NCBI GenBank assembly: GCA_043101605.1
Contig: JBICIG010000046.1
Location: forward strand, 1 to 6,453
Source of the DNA: JBICIG01 sp043101605
GTDB lineage: Bacteria > Planctomycetota > Phycisphaerae > Phycisphaerales > UBA1924
Length of the DNA: 6,453 nt
Direction of reading: 5' to 3'
A program made the translations under genes and the position numbers. The notes under the pieces are model-generated. The model ran no database searches and had not been told where the DNA came from. It worked only from the letters and a program-made list of their open reading frames with translations. Each line of letters starts with the position of its first letter. The stretch's first letter is position 1. Below are positions 1-6,433 of this stretch, in pieces.

Positions 1-132
1 CCAGCGTCAGGCCAACCGACCCGACGGGCCCATCCGTCAGCATGTGCAATGTGTCCACCGCGTCTGGTCCTCGCGCTATCCACCCCGCGACGGGGGCGGC
101 CGGGGCCTCTCGGCTTCCCGGTCAAACCCCGG

Positions 133-1290
133 TCAGCCGAGCTTCTTGAGCTTCATCTGGAGCTCGTCCACATTCGGCGACGCCTCCAGCGCCACACGCA
201 TGTGAATGTATTCCTCCTCGACCAGCTTCACAAGCGAGTCGTTGAAGTCGGTCATCCCCGACTGCCGCGCCTCGACCGTCTTGAGATACTCCCGCAGCTC
301 GCCCTCGCGACCCTCCAGAATGTGCTTCTGGACGACCGTGTTGTTGATCAGGATCTCGATCGCCGGGATGCGGTGGATGTTCTCGTGCAGCGTCGGCAGA
401 AGCTTCTGATACACGAACGCACGCATCTGGTACCCGAGAATCTTCCGCACCTGCTCGACTTCCTCGGCCGGGAAGAGCCCGTAGATGCGGCTGAAGGTCT
501 GCGTCGTGCTCGACGCGTGGATCGTCCCGTACACCAGGTGCCCCGTCTCGGCCGCCATCAGCGCCGCCTCGAAGGTCTCCGAGTCACGCATCTCGCCCAC
601 CAGCACGATGTCCGGGTTCTCACGCACCAGCGCCCGCAGCGCGATCTTGAAGTCCAAGCAGTCGATCCCGATCTCTCGCTGGTTGATCGTCGCGACCTTG
701 TCCTCGAAGATGTACTCGATCGGGTCCTCGATCGTCACGATGTGCACCGGCTTCCGCTGGTTCACATAGTCCAGCATCGACGCGATCGTCGTCGACTTGC
801 CCGACCCCGTCACGCCGCACAGCAAAACGATCCCCTGCGGCTGCATCGCGATGTCCGCCATGATCGGCGGCAGGTACAGCCCGTCGAACGGCAGAATGTT
901 GCTCGTGATCAGACGCGCCGCGATCGCCAGCTTCCCTCGCGCCTGGAACAGGTTCACGCGGAAGCGGTTCTTCTCGTCGTAGTCGTACGCGAAGTCCACC
1001 GACCCGAACTTGTGCAGGTCCTCGAACTGCTCGTCGGTCAGCGTCGCCTTGGCGATCTCCAGAAACTCCTCGGCCGTGATCGGCGGGGTGTCCAGAGGCT
1101 TGAGCGCGCCGCGCACGCGGAGCTTGGGCGGCTGCCCCGCTTTCATGATCAGGTCCGACGCCGAGACCTTGATGCACGCCTGCAGGAACTTCCCCAGCCG
1201 CGTCGCATGCGGGTCCCGCTTGCCGCCGGCGACGAACGCGACATGCCCCGTGTGGCTCGCGTCGGTGTGGACTTCGGTGGACAGACTCAT
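133..1290 (-). CDS. PilT/PilU-family type IV pilus ATPase
   Basis: The 385-residue product is a cytoplasmic hexameric secretion-type ATPase of the kind that powers pilus retraction (twitching). An N-terminal PAS-like PilT domain (about residues 32-130, with ASDLIMKAGQPP at 44-55) precedes the RecA-like core. The core shows Walker A GVTGSGKST (159-167), the Asp box TIEDPIE (186-192), Walker B with DIVLVGEMRD (227-236) and the His box TGHLVYGTIHA (249-259), so all catalytic boxes look intact. The C-terminus (GMTDFN at 345-350, then a helix ending in KLKKLG) resembles PilU more than PilT, and the length is closer to PilU (about 380) than PilT (about 345). There is an extra N-terminal stretch of about 30 residues. 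I chose the ATG at 1290 because a near-perfect Shine-Dalgarno lies upstream; the open frame continues to 1638 but would run through the sigma gene's terminator. No pilus genes are adjacent, and I see no clear terminator after the stop. Confidence 0.95.
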   Translation of the reverse strand: MSLSTEVHTDASHTGHVAFVAGGKRDPHATRLGKFLQACIKVSASDLIMKAGQPPKLRVRGALKPLDTPPITAEEFLEIAKATLTDEQFEDLHKFGSVDFAYDYDEKNRFRVNLFQARGKLAIAARLITSNILPFDGLYLPPIMADIAMQPQGIVLLCGVTGSGKSTTIASMLDYVNQRKPVHIVTIEDPIEYIFEDKVATINQREIGIDCLDFKIALRALVRENPDIVLVGEMRDSETFEAALMAAETGHLVYGTIHASSTTQTFSRIYGLFPAEEVEQVRKILGYQMRAFVYQKLLPTLHENIHRIPAIEILINNTVVQKHILEGREGELREYLKTVEARQSGMTDFNDSLVKLVEEEYIHMRVALEASPNVDELQMKLKKLG

Positions 1291-1533
1291 CGTTTCGATC
1301 ACCTCGCTCTGTTCCGGGCTCCGCCCGGGCCAAGGGTTGTACCCGCTCGGCCGACCGCCCGCACCCCCGGCCGCGCCAACACTAGCCTTCCCGACCCGTC
1401 CGCGGCATCGGGCGGTCACCTCGCCGAGCGCCTCGGTCCGAGAATCCGGGGACCTTCTTGGGTGTCGGCCCGAACCCTCCGATTCGCACCCCCGCGCCCC
1501 GGGGTTCCCGTGGCCGGCCCCGCTGCCCGACCC
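1291..1533 (-). other. Leader and upstream region of the pilus ATPase gene
   Basis: This non-coding stretch lies between the terminator of the sigma gene and the start of the ATPase gene, and should hold the ATPase promoter. I could not find a convincing -35/-10 pair. TACAAC near 1337-1342 and TAGTGT near 1380 on the minus strand are the nearest -10 look-alikes, and both lack a good -35 at 16-18 bp. A small inverted repeat (CCGGGC, loop of 3, GCCCGG, at 1314-1328) lies 23 bases upstream of the start codon, just before the ribosome binding site. It could form a hairpin in the leader RNA, but in DNA this GC-rich it may be chance. Confidence 0.4.
1297..1305 (-). promoter_or_regulatory. Strong ribosome binding site deciding the pilus ATPase start
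   Basis: On the minus strand GAGGTGATC matches the complement of the 16S rRNA 3' end over nine bases. It ends six bases before the ATG at 1290. It fixes that ATG rather than any upstream codon of the long open frame. Confidence 0.75.
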
Positions 1534-1565
1534 AACGAAACAGGCCCGGCGACGAGCCGGGCCTG
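1534..1565 (-). terminator. Intrinsic terminator of the sigma factor gene
   Basis: A perfect 10-bp stem (CAGGCCCGGC at 1541-1550 with GCCGGGCCTG at 1556-1565) encloses a 5-nt loop. On the minus strand it is followed by TTTCGTT, a short interrupted U tract. It begins 29 bases beyond the sigma gene stop codon and is oriented to end that transcript. This separates the sigma gene from the pilus ATPase gene. Confidence 0.85.
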
Positions 1566-1594
1566 CGGTGGTGGTGGGGGAATGTCGGGGCGCC

Positions 1595-2692
1595 TCAGTT
1601 CGCGCCGGCTTCGGCCGACTCCGGCGTCGAGCCTTCACGCTCGGTCCCGAGGAAGTTGTCCTCGAGCTGCAGCCGGATCTTCTCCATCGCCTTGTTCTGG
1701 ATCTGACGCACCCGCTCCTTGGTCACGCCGATGATCTGCCCGACCTGCTCGAGCGTCATGGGCTTCTCATTCTCGCCGCCCGGCTCCCCGTCGTGACGCA
1801 GGTTGAAACGGTGCTCGATCACCGTCCGCTCCACATCGCTCAGGTCCGCCCGATTCTCGAGCACGATCCGCTTGACCTCTTCCGCGGCGTCCTTCTCGAA
1901 GTCCGCCCGCTTCGTCTCGAGGTAGTTCGACTTCTCGAGCTTCGGGTCGAAATCGGTCGGGAACCGCTGGCGATACTTGCTGAGCTTCATCCCCTGGCGG
2001 CTGAACGCCTTGAGAATCGCCCGGCAGGCGTAGGTCGAGAACTTGTACCCGCGGCCGGCATCAAACTTGTCCACCGCCCGCAGCAGGGCCATGTTGCCCT
2101 CGCTGACCAGGTCGGCAAAGTCGACCTCGCTCATCCGCGTCCGCTTGGCCATCGCCAGCACCAGCGCGAGGTTCGTCTCGGCGATCTGTTCGCGGATCCG
2201 GTCGGCCAGCCGGTACCACCGGAGGATCTCCTCGGTCTGCTCGGGCGTGGGCTGCTTGCTCGCGCTCGCCCAGACTTCCTGCTGGAGCTTCCAGACCCGG
2301 TGCCGGGCGTAATTGAACTGATGGAACAGCACCCGCTCCTCGGCACCGGTCAGGATCACCTGCTGGGCCGATTTGACCGTCCGCGTCGAACGCGACGCCG
2401 ACAGGTCGTCCATGACCGGGTGGTACCAGGTCGTGTCCGGCTTGGCGATGTCCGGAGCGTCCGCGTAGATCGACTGCTCGGCGTCCTTCTCGTAGAAGAC
2501 CTCCGAGTCGATGTAGTCCATCTCGTGCGTGAGCAGGTGGTCCAGCAGACGCTGGTCCTCAGTGCTCAGGCGACGCATCACCGTGCGACGCCCCTCGCCC
2601 TTGGCCGCCGCCGACCCGGTCGAACCGCGCCGCCGGCCGCGCAGCCTGCTCTGCTCGAGAGGCATCGGGCTCTTGTTCTGAATATGTGCCAT
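1595..2692 (-). CDS. Sigma-70 family RNA polymerase sigma factor, atypical
   Basis: The 365-residue product should bind core RNA polymerase and direct promoter choice. Region 2 is clear at about residues 166-232 (ETNLALVLAMAKR, DLVSEGNMALLRAVDKFD, GRGYKFSTYACRAIL). Region 4 lies at about 281-345, with the helix-turn-helix TLEQVGQIIGVTKERVRQIQ at 313-332. Only about 50 residues (231-280) separate them, too few for a normal region 3, and region 2.4 lacks the paired tryptophans of RpoD (TYACRAI against TYATWWI). The first 110 residues are Arg-rich then acidic and match nothing I recognise. LTGAEERVLFHQFNYAR (114-130) looks like the region 1.2/2.1 entry helix. The sequence resembles a planctomycete family I recall with KFSTYASWAIMKNFAR in the same place. 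I chose ATG 2692 because AGGA sits seven bases upstream; ATG 2698 (two codons longer) is also possible. It is neither the housekeeping RpoD nor a short ECF factor. Confidence 0.9.
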   Translation of the reverse strand: MAHIQNKSPMPLEQSRLRGRRRGSTGSAAAKGEGRRTVMRRLSTEDQRLLDHLLTHEMDYIDSEVFYEKDAEQSIYADAPDIAKPDTTWYHPVMDDLSASRSTRTVKSAQQVILTGAEERVLFHQFNYARHRVWKLQQEVWASASKQPTPEQTEEILRWYRLADRIREQIAETNLALVLAMAKRTRMSEVDFADLVSEGNMALLRAVDKFDAGRGYKFSTYACRAILKAFSRQGMKLSKYRQRFPTDFDPKLEKSNYLETKRADFEKDAAEEVKRIVLENRADLSDVERTVIEHRFNLRHDGEPGGENEKPMTLEQVGQIIGVTKERVRQIQNKAMEKIRLQLEDNFLGTEREGSTPESAEAGAN

Positions 2693-2968
2693 CACCATGT
2701 CCTGGTTGCCTTCGTCTCTAAGACCGTCCTGGATGATCGCGTAGAAACCTTTTGAACCGGCCTTGTCCGGATCTTGTTCCCCGTGATTCAACTGATCTGT
2801 GCGGGAGCCGGCCCAGCCGCCGACCCCAACCCGTCCGCCGTCACCCACCGCCGATGGGCCTTCCCACCGCCGACGGAGTCGGCACAAAACCCCGGGCAGG
2901 CCGACAAAGCTCTGCCCGATCTTCACTTGTACGCCGCACCCCGCCTTGGGTTCTGACGCCGCTCAGAT

Positions 2969-2990
2969 GGAACTTCCGCAAGTTCGGAAC
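2969..2990. repeat. Pair of adjacent 9-bp palindromes, operator-like
   Basis: Two perfect palindromes with a single central base, GGAACTTCC (2969-2977) and GTTCGGAAC (2982-2990), are separated by GCAA. The same bases also form a larger inverted repeat (GAACTT, CCGC, AAGTTC at 2970-2985). The cluster lies about 85 bp upstream of the predicted sodA-side promoter and about 280 bp upstream of the sigma start. A DNA-binding repressor site is one reading and chance is another; I know no regulator with this exact pattern. Confidence 0.3.
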
Positions 2991-3075
2991 GCCTGTCCGT
3001 CCGCCGCCCGCGGAGCATCCCTGCCCGACCCGATCGCCCCTCCCGGCCCTCCACAGGACCTCCGGGGCGCTCCCG

Positions 3076-3103
3076 TTGACCGGTCCGATCCCGGCCCTAT
3101 AGT
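3076..3103 (+). promoter_or_regulatory. Sigma-70 type promoter directed toward sodA
   Basis: TTGACC (3076-3081, five of six consensus bases) and TATAGT (3098-3103, five of six) are separated by 16 bp. The stretch just downstream is relatively A/T-containing in a GC-rich background. A transcript would begin near 3110, giving sodA an unusually long leader of about 310 nt unless something else is transcribed first. Confidence 0.6.
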
Positions 3104-3119
3104 CCCGATAATGCGACAA

Positions 3120-3178
3120 CCGCGGTCCCTTCGCGGGCTGCGCCGGGCCCACCAGCGTACATCCTGCACGCTGGAAGG
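3120..3178 (+). promoter_or_regulatory. Structured leader: two hairpins ending in a ribosome binding site
   Basis: Right after the predicted transcription start come two perfect inverted repeats: CCGCG/CGCGG (3120-3136, 7-nt loop) and CCAGCGT/ACGCTGG (3152-3174, 9-nt loop). The last two G bases of the second stem are also the first two of GGAAGG (3173-3178), a good Shine-Dalgarno placed seven bases before an ATG at 3186. The arrangement could let RNA folding control access to that site. I do not recognise it as a known riboswitch class. Confidence 0.35.
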
Positions 3179-3185
3179 CAACCCC

Positions 3186-3404
3186 ATGCTTCGGACTTTT
3201 CGAGGCGATCGCTTGAAGGTGCCCGTTTTGACCCCTATGTCGGCCCCTGTCTCCCCCGCTCGGGTGATGATTGGGGGGTTTTGCCCACCGTCCATCCCCA
3301 ATCCGCAACACCTCCAAAGCACCACAGCATCATCCGCTTTCACGCGCTCCGCCCGCGGCAACGCGGCCTGGCGCTCCTTGCAACCCGCACTCCCAACCCC
3401 CTGA
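3186..3404 (+). CDS. Possible 72-residue leader ORF upstream of sodA (doubtful)
   Basis: An ATG with a well-spaced GGAAGG Shine-Dalgarno opens a 72-codon frame that stops 15 bp before the sodA start. The product would begin MLRTFRGDRLKV, be rich in Pro, Ser, Ala and Arg, and shows no domain, membrane segment or signal peptide that I recognise. Against its being a gene, third positions are only about 69% G or C by my count, clearly below sodA next to it, and the same frame is open far upstream of the ATG. It may be a translated leader peptide or an accident of the leader RNA. Confidence 0.15.
   Translation: MLRTFRGDRLKVPVLTPMSAPVSPARVMIGGFCPPSIPNPQHLQSTTASSAFTRSARGNAAWRSLQPALPTP
3213..3241 (+). 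promoter_or_regulatory. Weak second promoter candidate for sodA
   Basis: TTGAAG (3213-3218) and TATGTC (3236-3241) are separated by 17 bp. Spacing is ideal but each box matches the consensus only partly (four and three of six). It would give a leader of about 170 nt. Listed as an alternative to the better match at 3076-3103. Confidence 0.2.
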
Positions 3405-3407
3405 CCG

Positions 3408-3413
3408 AAGGAG
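3408..3413 (+). promoter_or_regulatory. Ribosome binding site of sodA
   Basis: AAGGAG lies six bases before the ATG at 3420. It is a consensus site and settles the sodA start. Confidence 0.85.
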
Positions 3414-3419
3414 AGATCC

Positions 3420-4055
<636 letters not shown>

Positions 4056-4073
4056 GCCCGGCCGAAGCCGGGC
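4056..4073 (+). terminator. Terminator-like hairpin directly after sodA
   Basis: A perfect 7-bp stem (GCCCGGC with GCCGGGC) closed by a CGAA tetraloop starts at the base following the sodA stop codon. No T run follows, so it may be a weak or factor-assisted terminator, or a 3' end that stabilises the mRNA. Some read-through into the next genes is plausible, because they show no obvious promoter of their own. Confidence 0.45.
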
Positions 4074-4122
4074 CCGCCCGCGAATCCAACCCGACGCCGC
4101 GGGCGTACCCTTGGGCACCCCC

Positions 4123-4434
4123 ATGACACGCGCCCAGGATCAGAAACCCAAGCCCCCCAAGAGGGTCACCATCAGCAAGAACTGGGTGACCTTCTTTGCA
4201 TTCATCCTCCCCGTCACCGGGATCTTCGCGATCCTCTGGGCGATCAATGTCTCGCTCGACAAGGGCTCGGAGATGGCCGGGGCCCCCCCCGTCGGCGCGG
4301 GCGCCGGCCGCACCGGCATGCTCAATCAGTACATGGGCGAGCCGCAGGAACCCGCCGGTCCCGAACAGGCGGATCCCACCGAGCCCGACGACCTCTCCGA
4401 GCCGCCCGACGCCGACCTCCCTCCTGAGGACTGA
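4123..4434 (+). CDS. Small single-pass membrane protein, function unknown
   Basis: I do not recognise this 103-residue protein. A basic N-terminus (KPKPPKR at 8-14) precedes one strongly hydrophobic segment at about 21-45 (WVTFFAFILPVTGIFAILWA and onward). A Gly/Ala-rich linker and a very acidic, Pro-rich tail (about 72-103, ending LPPED) follow. The charge pattern predicts the N-terminus in the cytoplasm and the acidic tail outside. Third codon positions are strongly G/C and the frame is closed by TGA only 23 bp before the next gene, which supports real coding and co-transcription. The ATG at 4123 has no clear Shine-Dalgarno, so the start is less certain than the frame, although no better in-frame start precedes the membrane segment. 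Confidence 0.7.
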   Translation: MTRAQDQKPKPPKRVTISKNWVTFFAFILPVTGIFAILWAINVSLDKGSEMAGAPPVGAGAGRTGMLNQYMGEPQEPAGPEQADPTEPDDLSEPPDADLPPED

Positions 4435-4457
4435 TCCTCCGACGCACGGGACCCCCC

Positions 4458-5036
4458 ATGCGCGTGCCCTTCACCAAGCCCTACCGCGCCCTGCCGGAGT
4501 TCGACGGCGTCAGCCTCGAGCAGTGCGAGCGCGTCCTCGATCGCGTCCGCGACGACACACCCAATCTCTACGGCGTGCGCACGATCCTCGCGTTCTCCGC
4601 CGCCGCTCTCTGGCTCGCCGCGGTCACCGCAACCCTTCTCGCGTCGGGGTCCGATCCGCTCCGCGTCGTGATTTCTCCCGCTGCCGACCTCTTCCGCTTC
4701 GGGCTGCTCGTGATCGGCCCCGTGCTCGCCGCATCGCTGGCCGACTGGCTCATCCGCGATCAGCTGCTGTGGCGGGCGATGCTCCGGGAAGTGGGGCGGG
4801 TGCGCTGCCGAAAATGCCGCCAGAGCCTGCTCGGGCTCCCGGTGGAGTCGCGCGCGATCGGCGCGCCCGATCCCGCCGACGCCCAGGTCCGCTGCCCCGA
4901 GTGCGGCCGCGTCTGGAAACTCCTCGACATCGGGCTGAGCGTGCGCGATCTGATCCCGTTCGAGCAGCGCGATGTCCGCCCGGACTTCGCGACCCCCCGC
5001 CGACCGCCCAAGCTGATCTGGGACCGCGACGAGTGA
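4458..5036 (+). CDS. Two-helix membrane protein with zinc ribbon, function unknown
   Basis: The 192-residue product has a soluble N-terminus (1-40), two predicted membrane helices (about 42-62 and 79-97) and a cytoplasmic C-terminal part. That part carries CRKC (117-120) and CPEC (146-149), a split CxxC pair typical of a zinc ribbon, separated by 25 residues that include LLGLP. Planctomycetes have many membrane proteins with a similar C-x-x-C ... LxGLP ... CPECG ribbon, so this looks like one of that lineage-type group; its role is unknown. It follows the preceding small membrane protein by 23 bp and probably shares its transcript. There is no strong Shine-Dalgarno before the ATG at 4458. Both halves of the ribbon are intact and no frameshift is seen. 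Confidence 0.82.
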   Translation: MRVPFTKPYRALPEFDGVSLEQCERVLDRVRDDTPNLYGVRTILAFSAAALWLAAVTATLLASGSDPLRVVISPAADLFRFGLLVIGPVLAASLADWLIRDQLLWRAMLREVGRVRCRKCRQSLLGLPVESRAIGAPDPADAQVRCPECGRVWKLLDIGLSVRDLIPFEQRDVRPDFATPRRPPKLIWDRDE

Positions 5037-5078
5037 CGCCCGCTGCGTGCCCGAATCCGTGCGCTCGCCGATCCTCGC

Positions 5079-6392
5079 TCAGCCCCGCAGGTTCAGCACC
5101 TTCGCCGGGCGGTACGACCCGCCGAGGATCTTCTTGGAGTCCGCCGCCAGCCATTCCTCGAGAATCGCCGCGTAGACCGTGCGGAAGTCGGTGTTGAACT
5201 TCAGATCCCCGTTGTCGAGGTCGGTCAGCGACGGATGCCGCCCGTGGATCCCCGCGCGGACCATCGGCCCGAAGAGGAACATCGGGGCCGCCGTCCCGTG
5301 ATCGGTCCCGCCCGAGGCGTTCTGCCCGACGCGCCGCCCGAACTCGCTGAAGCTCATCGTCAGCACGCGCCCCTGGTTCTCCTGCTCGCGCAGGTCGGCG
5401 TAGAACGCGCGCACCGCCGACGCGAACTGCTCGAGCAGCCGGGCGTGGTTCCCGTACTGCCCGCCCTGCCCCGCGTGCGTGTCGAACCCGCCGTGAGACG
5501 CGTAATAGACCCGCGTCTTGAGCCCCGCGGCGATCATGCTCGCGATCATCGACATCTGCTGACCGATCGGCGTGTTGGGATACTGCACGCTCGGGCGCCG
5601 CTCGACCGCCTTGCGGATCATCTCGCTCGAAACCTGCGCGTCCATCGCCGTGCGCATCAGGAAGTCGGTGTTCGAGCCCCCCGCCAGCGGCTCGCGCTCG
5701 CGCTCGATCAGTTCGTGGTACGGCTGCGACAGCGAATCGTGCACGCCCTTTCCCGTCCAGGTGAACAACTCGGGCGTCTCGAACGCGATCGGCTTGACCT
5801 TGCTCCCCTGCATCGCCAGCGGCGCCTCGCGCCCGATCGCGATGCCCGGGTTCATCGACCCGTCGTCGGTCCCGCTCTCGCCGGCGCCGTACCCGCAGCA
5901 CTGGCTGTCGAAGTACCGGCCGAGCCACCCGTCGCCCGTCGCGTCCGTGTCGGCGGTGTGCCAGATGTCCATCGACATGAAGTGCGAGCGGTTCGGGTTC
6001 GGATACCCCACCCCCTGCACGATCGTGCACATCCCGTCGTCGTAGAGCTCCTTGAGCCCCGTCATCGAAGGATGCACGCCCAGCCCCAACGGCTCCGATA
6101 CGCGCAGCACCGTGTTCTCGCGCAGCCCGATCCCCGGTCTCGCCCGGTAGTACGCCGGGTCGCCGTACGGGATCACCGTGTTCAGCCCGTCGTTCCCCCC
6201 CGAGAGTTGCACCACCACGAGCACATGGTCCTCGGGCACGCCCGGAATGGAGCTCATGTCCGGCGCGGCAAAGGGCAGCCCGAAGGCCGACGCGTTCAGG
6301 AACGCCGGCACGCTCAGCGACGCCGACGCCATCGCCACGCCCCGCGAAAGAAACGCCCGCCGCGTGTACGCCCTCGGATCATGCAAAGTCAT
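5079..6392 (-). CDS. DUF1501 family protein with Tat signal
   Basis: The 437-residue product begins with a twin-arginine export signal (TRRAFL at 10-15, hydrophobic run to about 42), so it should be folded in the cytoplasm and exported. The rest fits DUF1501, which I recall as a relative of the alkaline phosphatase/sulfatase superfamily. Family blocks are VVQLSGGNDGLNTVIPYGDP (60-79), SHGGFDTHAGQ (299-309) and SEFGRRVGQNASGGTDHGTA (349-368). The Asp and His of the first and last blocks are plausible metal ligands, but no reaction has been established that I know of. The region 160-245 is a variable insert with adjacent cysteines at 165-166. GGGAGAG lies eight bases before the ATG at 6392. In planctomycetes such genes often follow a DUF1800 or DUF1549/DUF1553 gene, which here would lie beyond the window's right edge. 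Its 3' end faces that of the zinc-ribbon gene across 42 bp with no obvious terminator. Confidence 0.93.
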   Translation of the reverse strand: MTLHDPRAYTRRAFLSRGVAMASASLSVPAFLNASAFGLPFAAPDMSSIPGVPEDHVLVVVQLSGGNDGLNTVIPYGDPAYYRARPGIGLRENTVLRVSEPLGLGVHPSMTGLKELYDDGMCTIVQGVGYPNPNRSHFMSMDIWHTADTDATGDGWLGRYFDSQCCGYGAGESGTDDGSMNPGIAIGREAPLAMQGSKVKPIAFETPELFTWTGKGVHDSLSQPYHELIEREREPLAGGSNTDFLMRTAMDAQVSSEMIRKAVERRPSVQYPNTPIGQQMSMIASMIAAGLKTRVYYASHGGFDTHAGQGGQYGNHARLLEQFASAVRAFYADLREQENQGRVLTMSFSEFGRRVGQNASGGTDHGTAAPMFLFGPMVRAGIHGRHPSLTDLDNGDLKFNTDFRTVYAAILEEWLAADSKKILGGSYRPAKVLNLRG

Positions 6393-6433
6393 GACAGGTG
6401 CTCTCCCGTGTCCCGATTCGCCTCAAGCAGAAT

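Larger units (their letters stand above)
2693..3419. other. Divergent intergenic region between sigma factor and sodA
   Basis: About 730 bp without a recognised gene lie between two divergent genes, so promoters for both should be here. The plus-strand half holds a good promoter (3076-3103) and a long leader, described separately. For the sigma gene on the minus strand I see only weak elements: TTGAAT at 2791-2786 without a matching -10, and CGGACA with TCTACG 18 bp later. Neither is convincing, so its promoter may use a non-housekeeping consensus. The part from 2800 to 3070 is C-rich on the plus strand. It carries a small inverted repeat (GCCGAC, GGA, GTCGGC at 2869-2883) and a direct repeat of CCCACCGCCGA about 21 bp apart near 2843 and 2864. 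The open frames crossing this region show no family motif. Confidence 0.6.

Noticed and set aside
100..132. Terminator after the pilus ATPase gene (CCGGGG/CCCCGG inverted repeat)
   Set aside because: The stem is only 6 bp with a 21-nt loop and no U tract follows on the minus strand.
49..2755. Long plus-strand open frames (49-1734 and 1010-2755) opposite the pilus ATPase and sigma genes
   Set aside because: They are antisense shadows produced by the strong third-position G/C bias. Their products are Arg/Leu/Pro-rich without motifs, while the minus-strand frames carry complete Walker boxes and sigma regions.
2699..2926. N-terminal extension of the sigma factor up to an ATG at 2926
   Set aside because: The extra residues have no recognisable motif and codon use differs from the body of the gene. 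A ribosome binding site with good spacing supports the start at 2692.
3205..3212. GCGATCGC octamer, identical to the cyanobacterial HIP1 palindrome
   Set aside because: I noticed only a single copy. In DNA with this much GC and many GATC-containing codons it is expected by chance, and no other feature points to a cyanobacterium.
5037..5078. Bidirectional terminator between the convergent zinc-ribbon and DUF1501 genes
   Set aside because: The 42-bp gap shows no stable inverted repeat and no T or A run on either strand.
4750..6030. Long minus-strand frame overlapping the zinc-ribbon gene and DUF1501
   Set aside because: Low-complexity Arg/Gly-rich translation, out of frame with DUF1501, which is clearly the real gene there.
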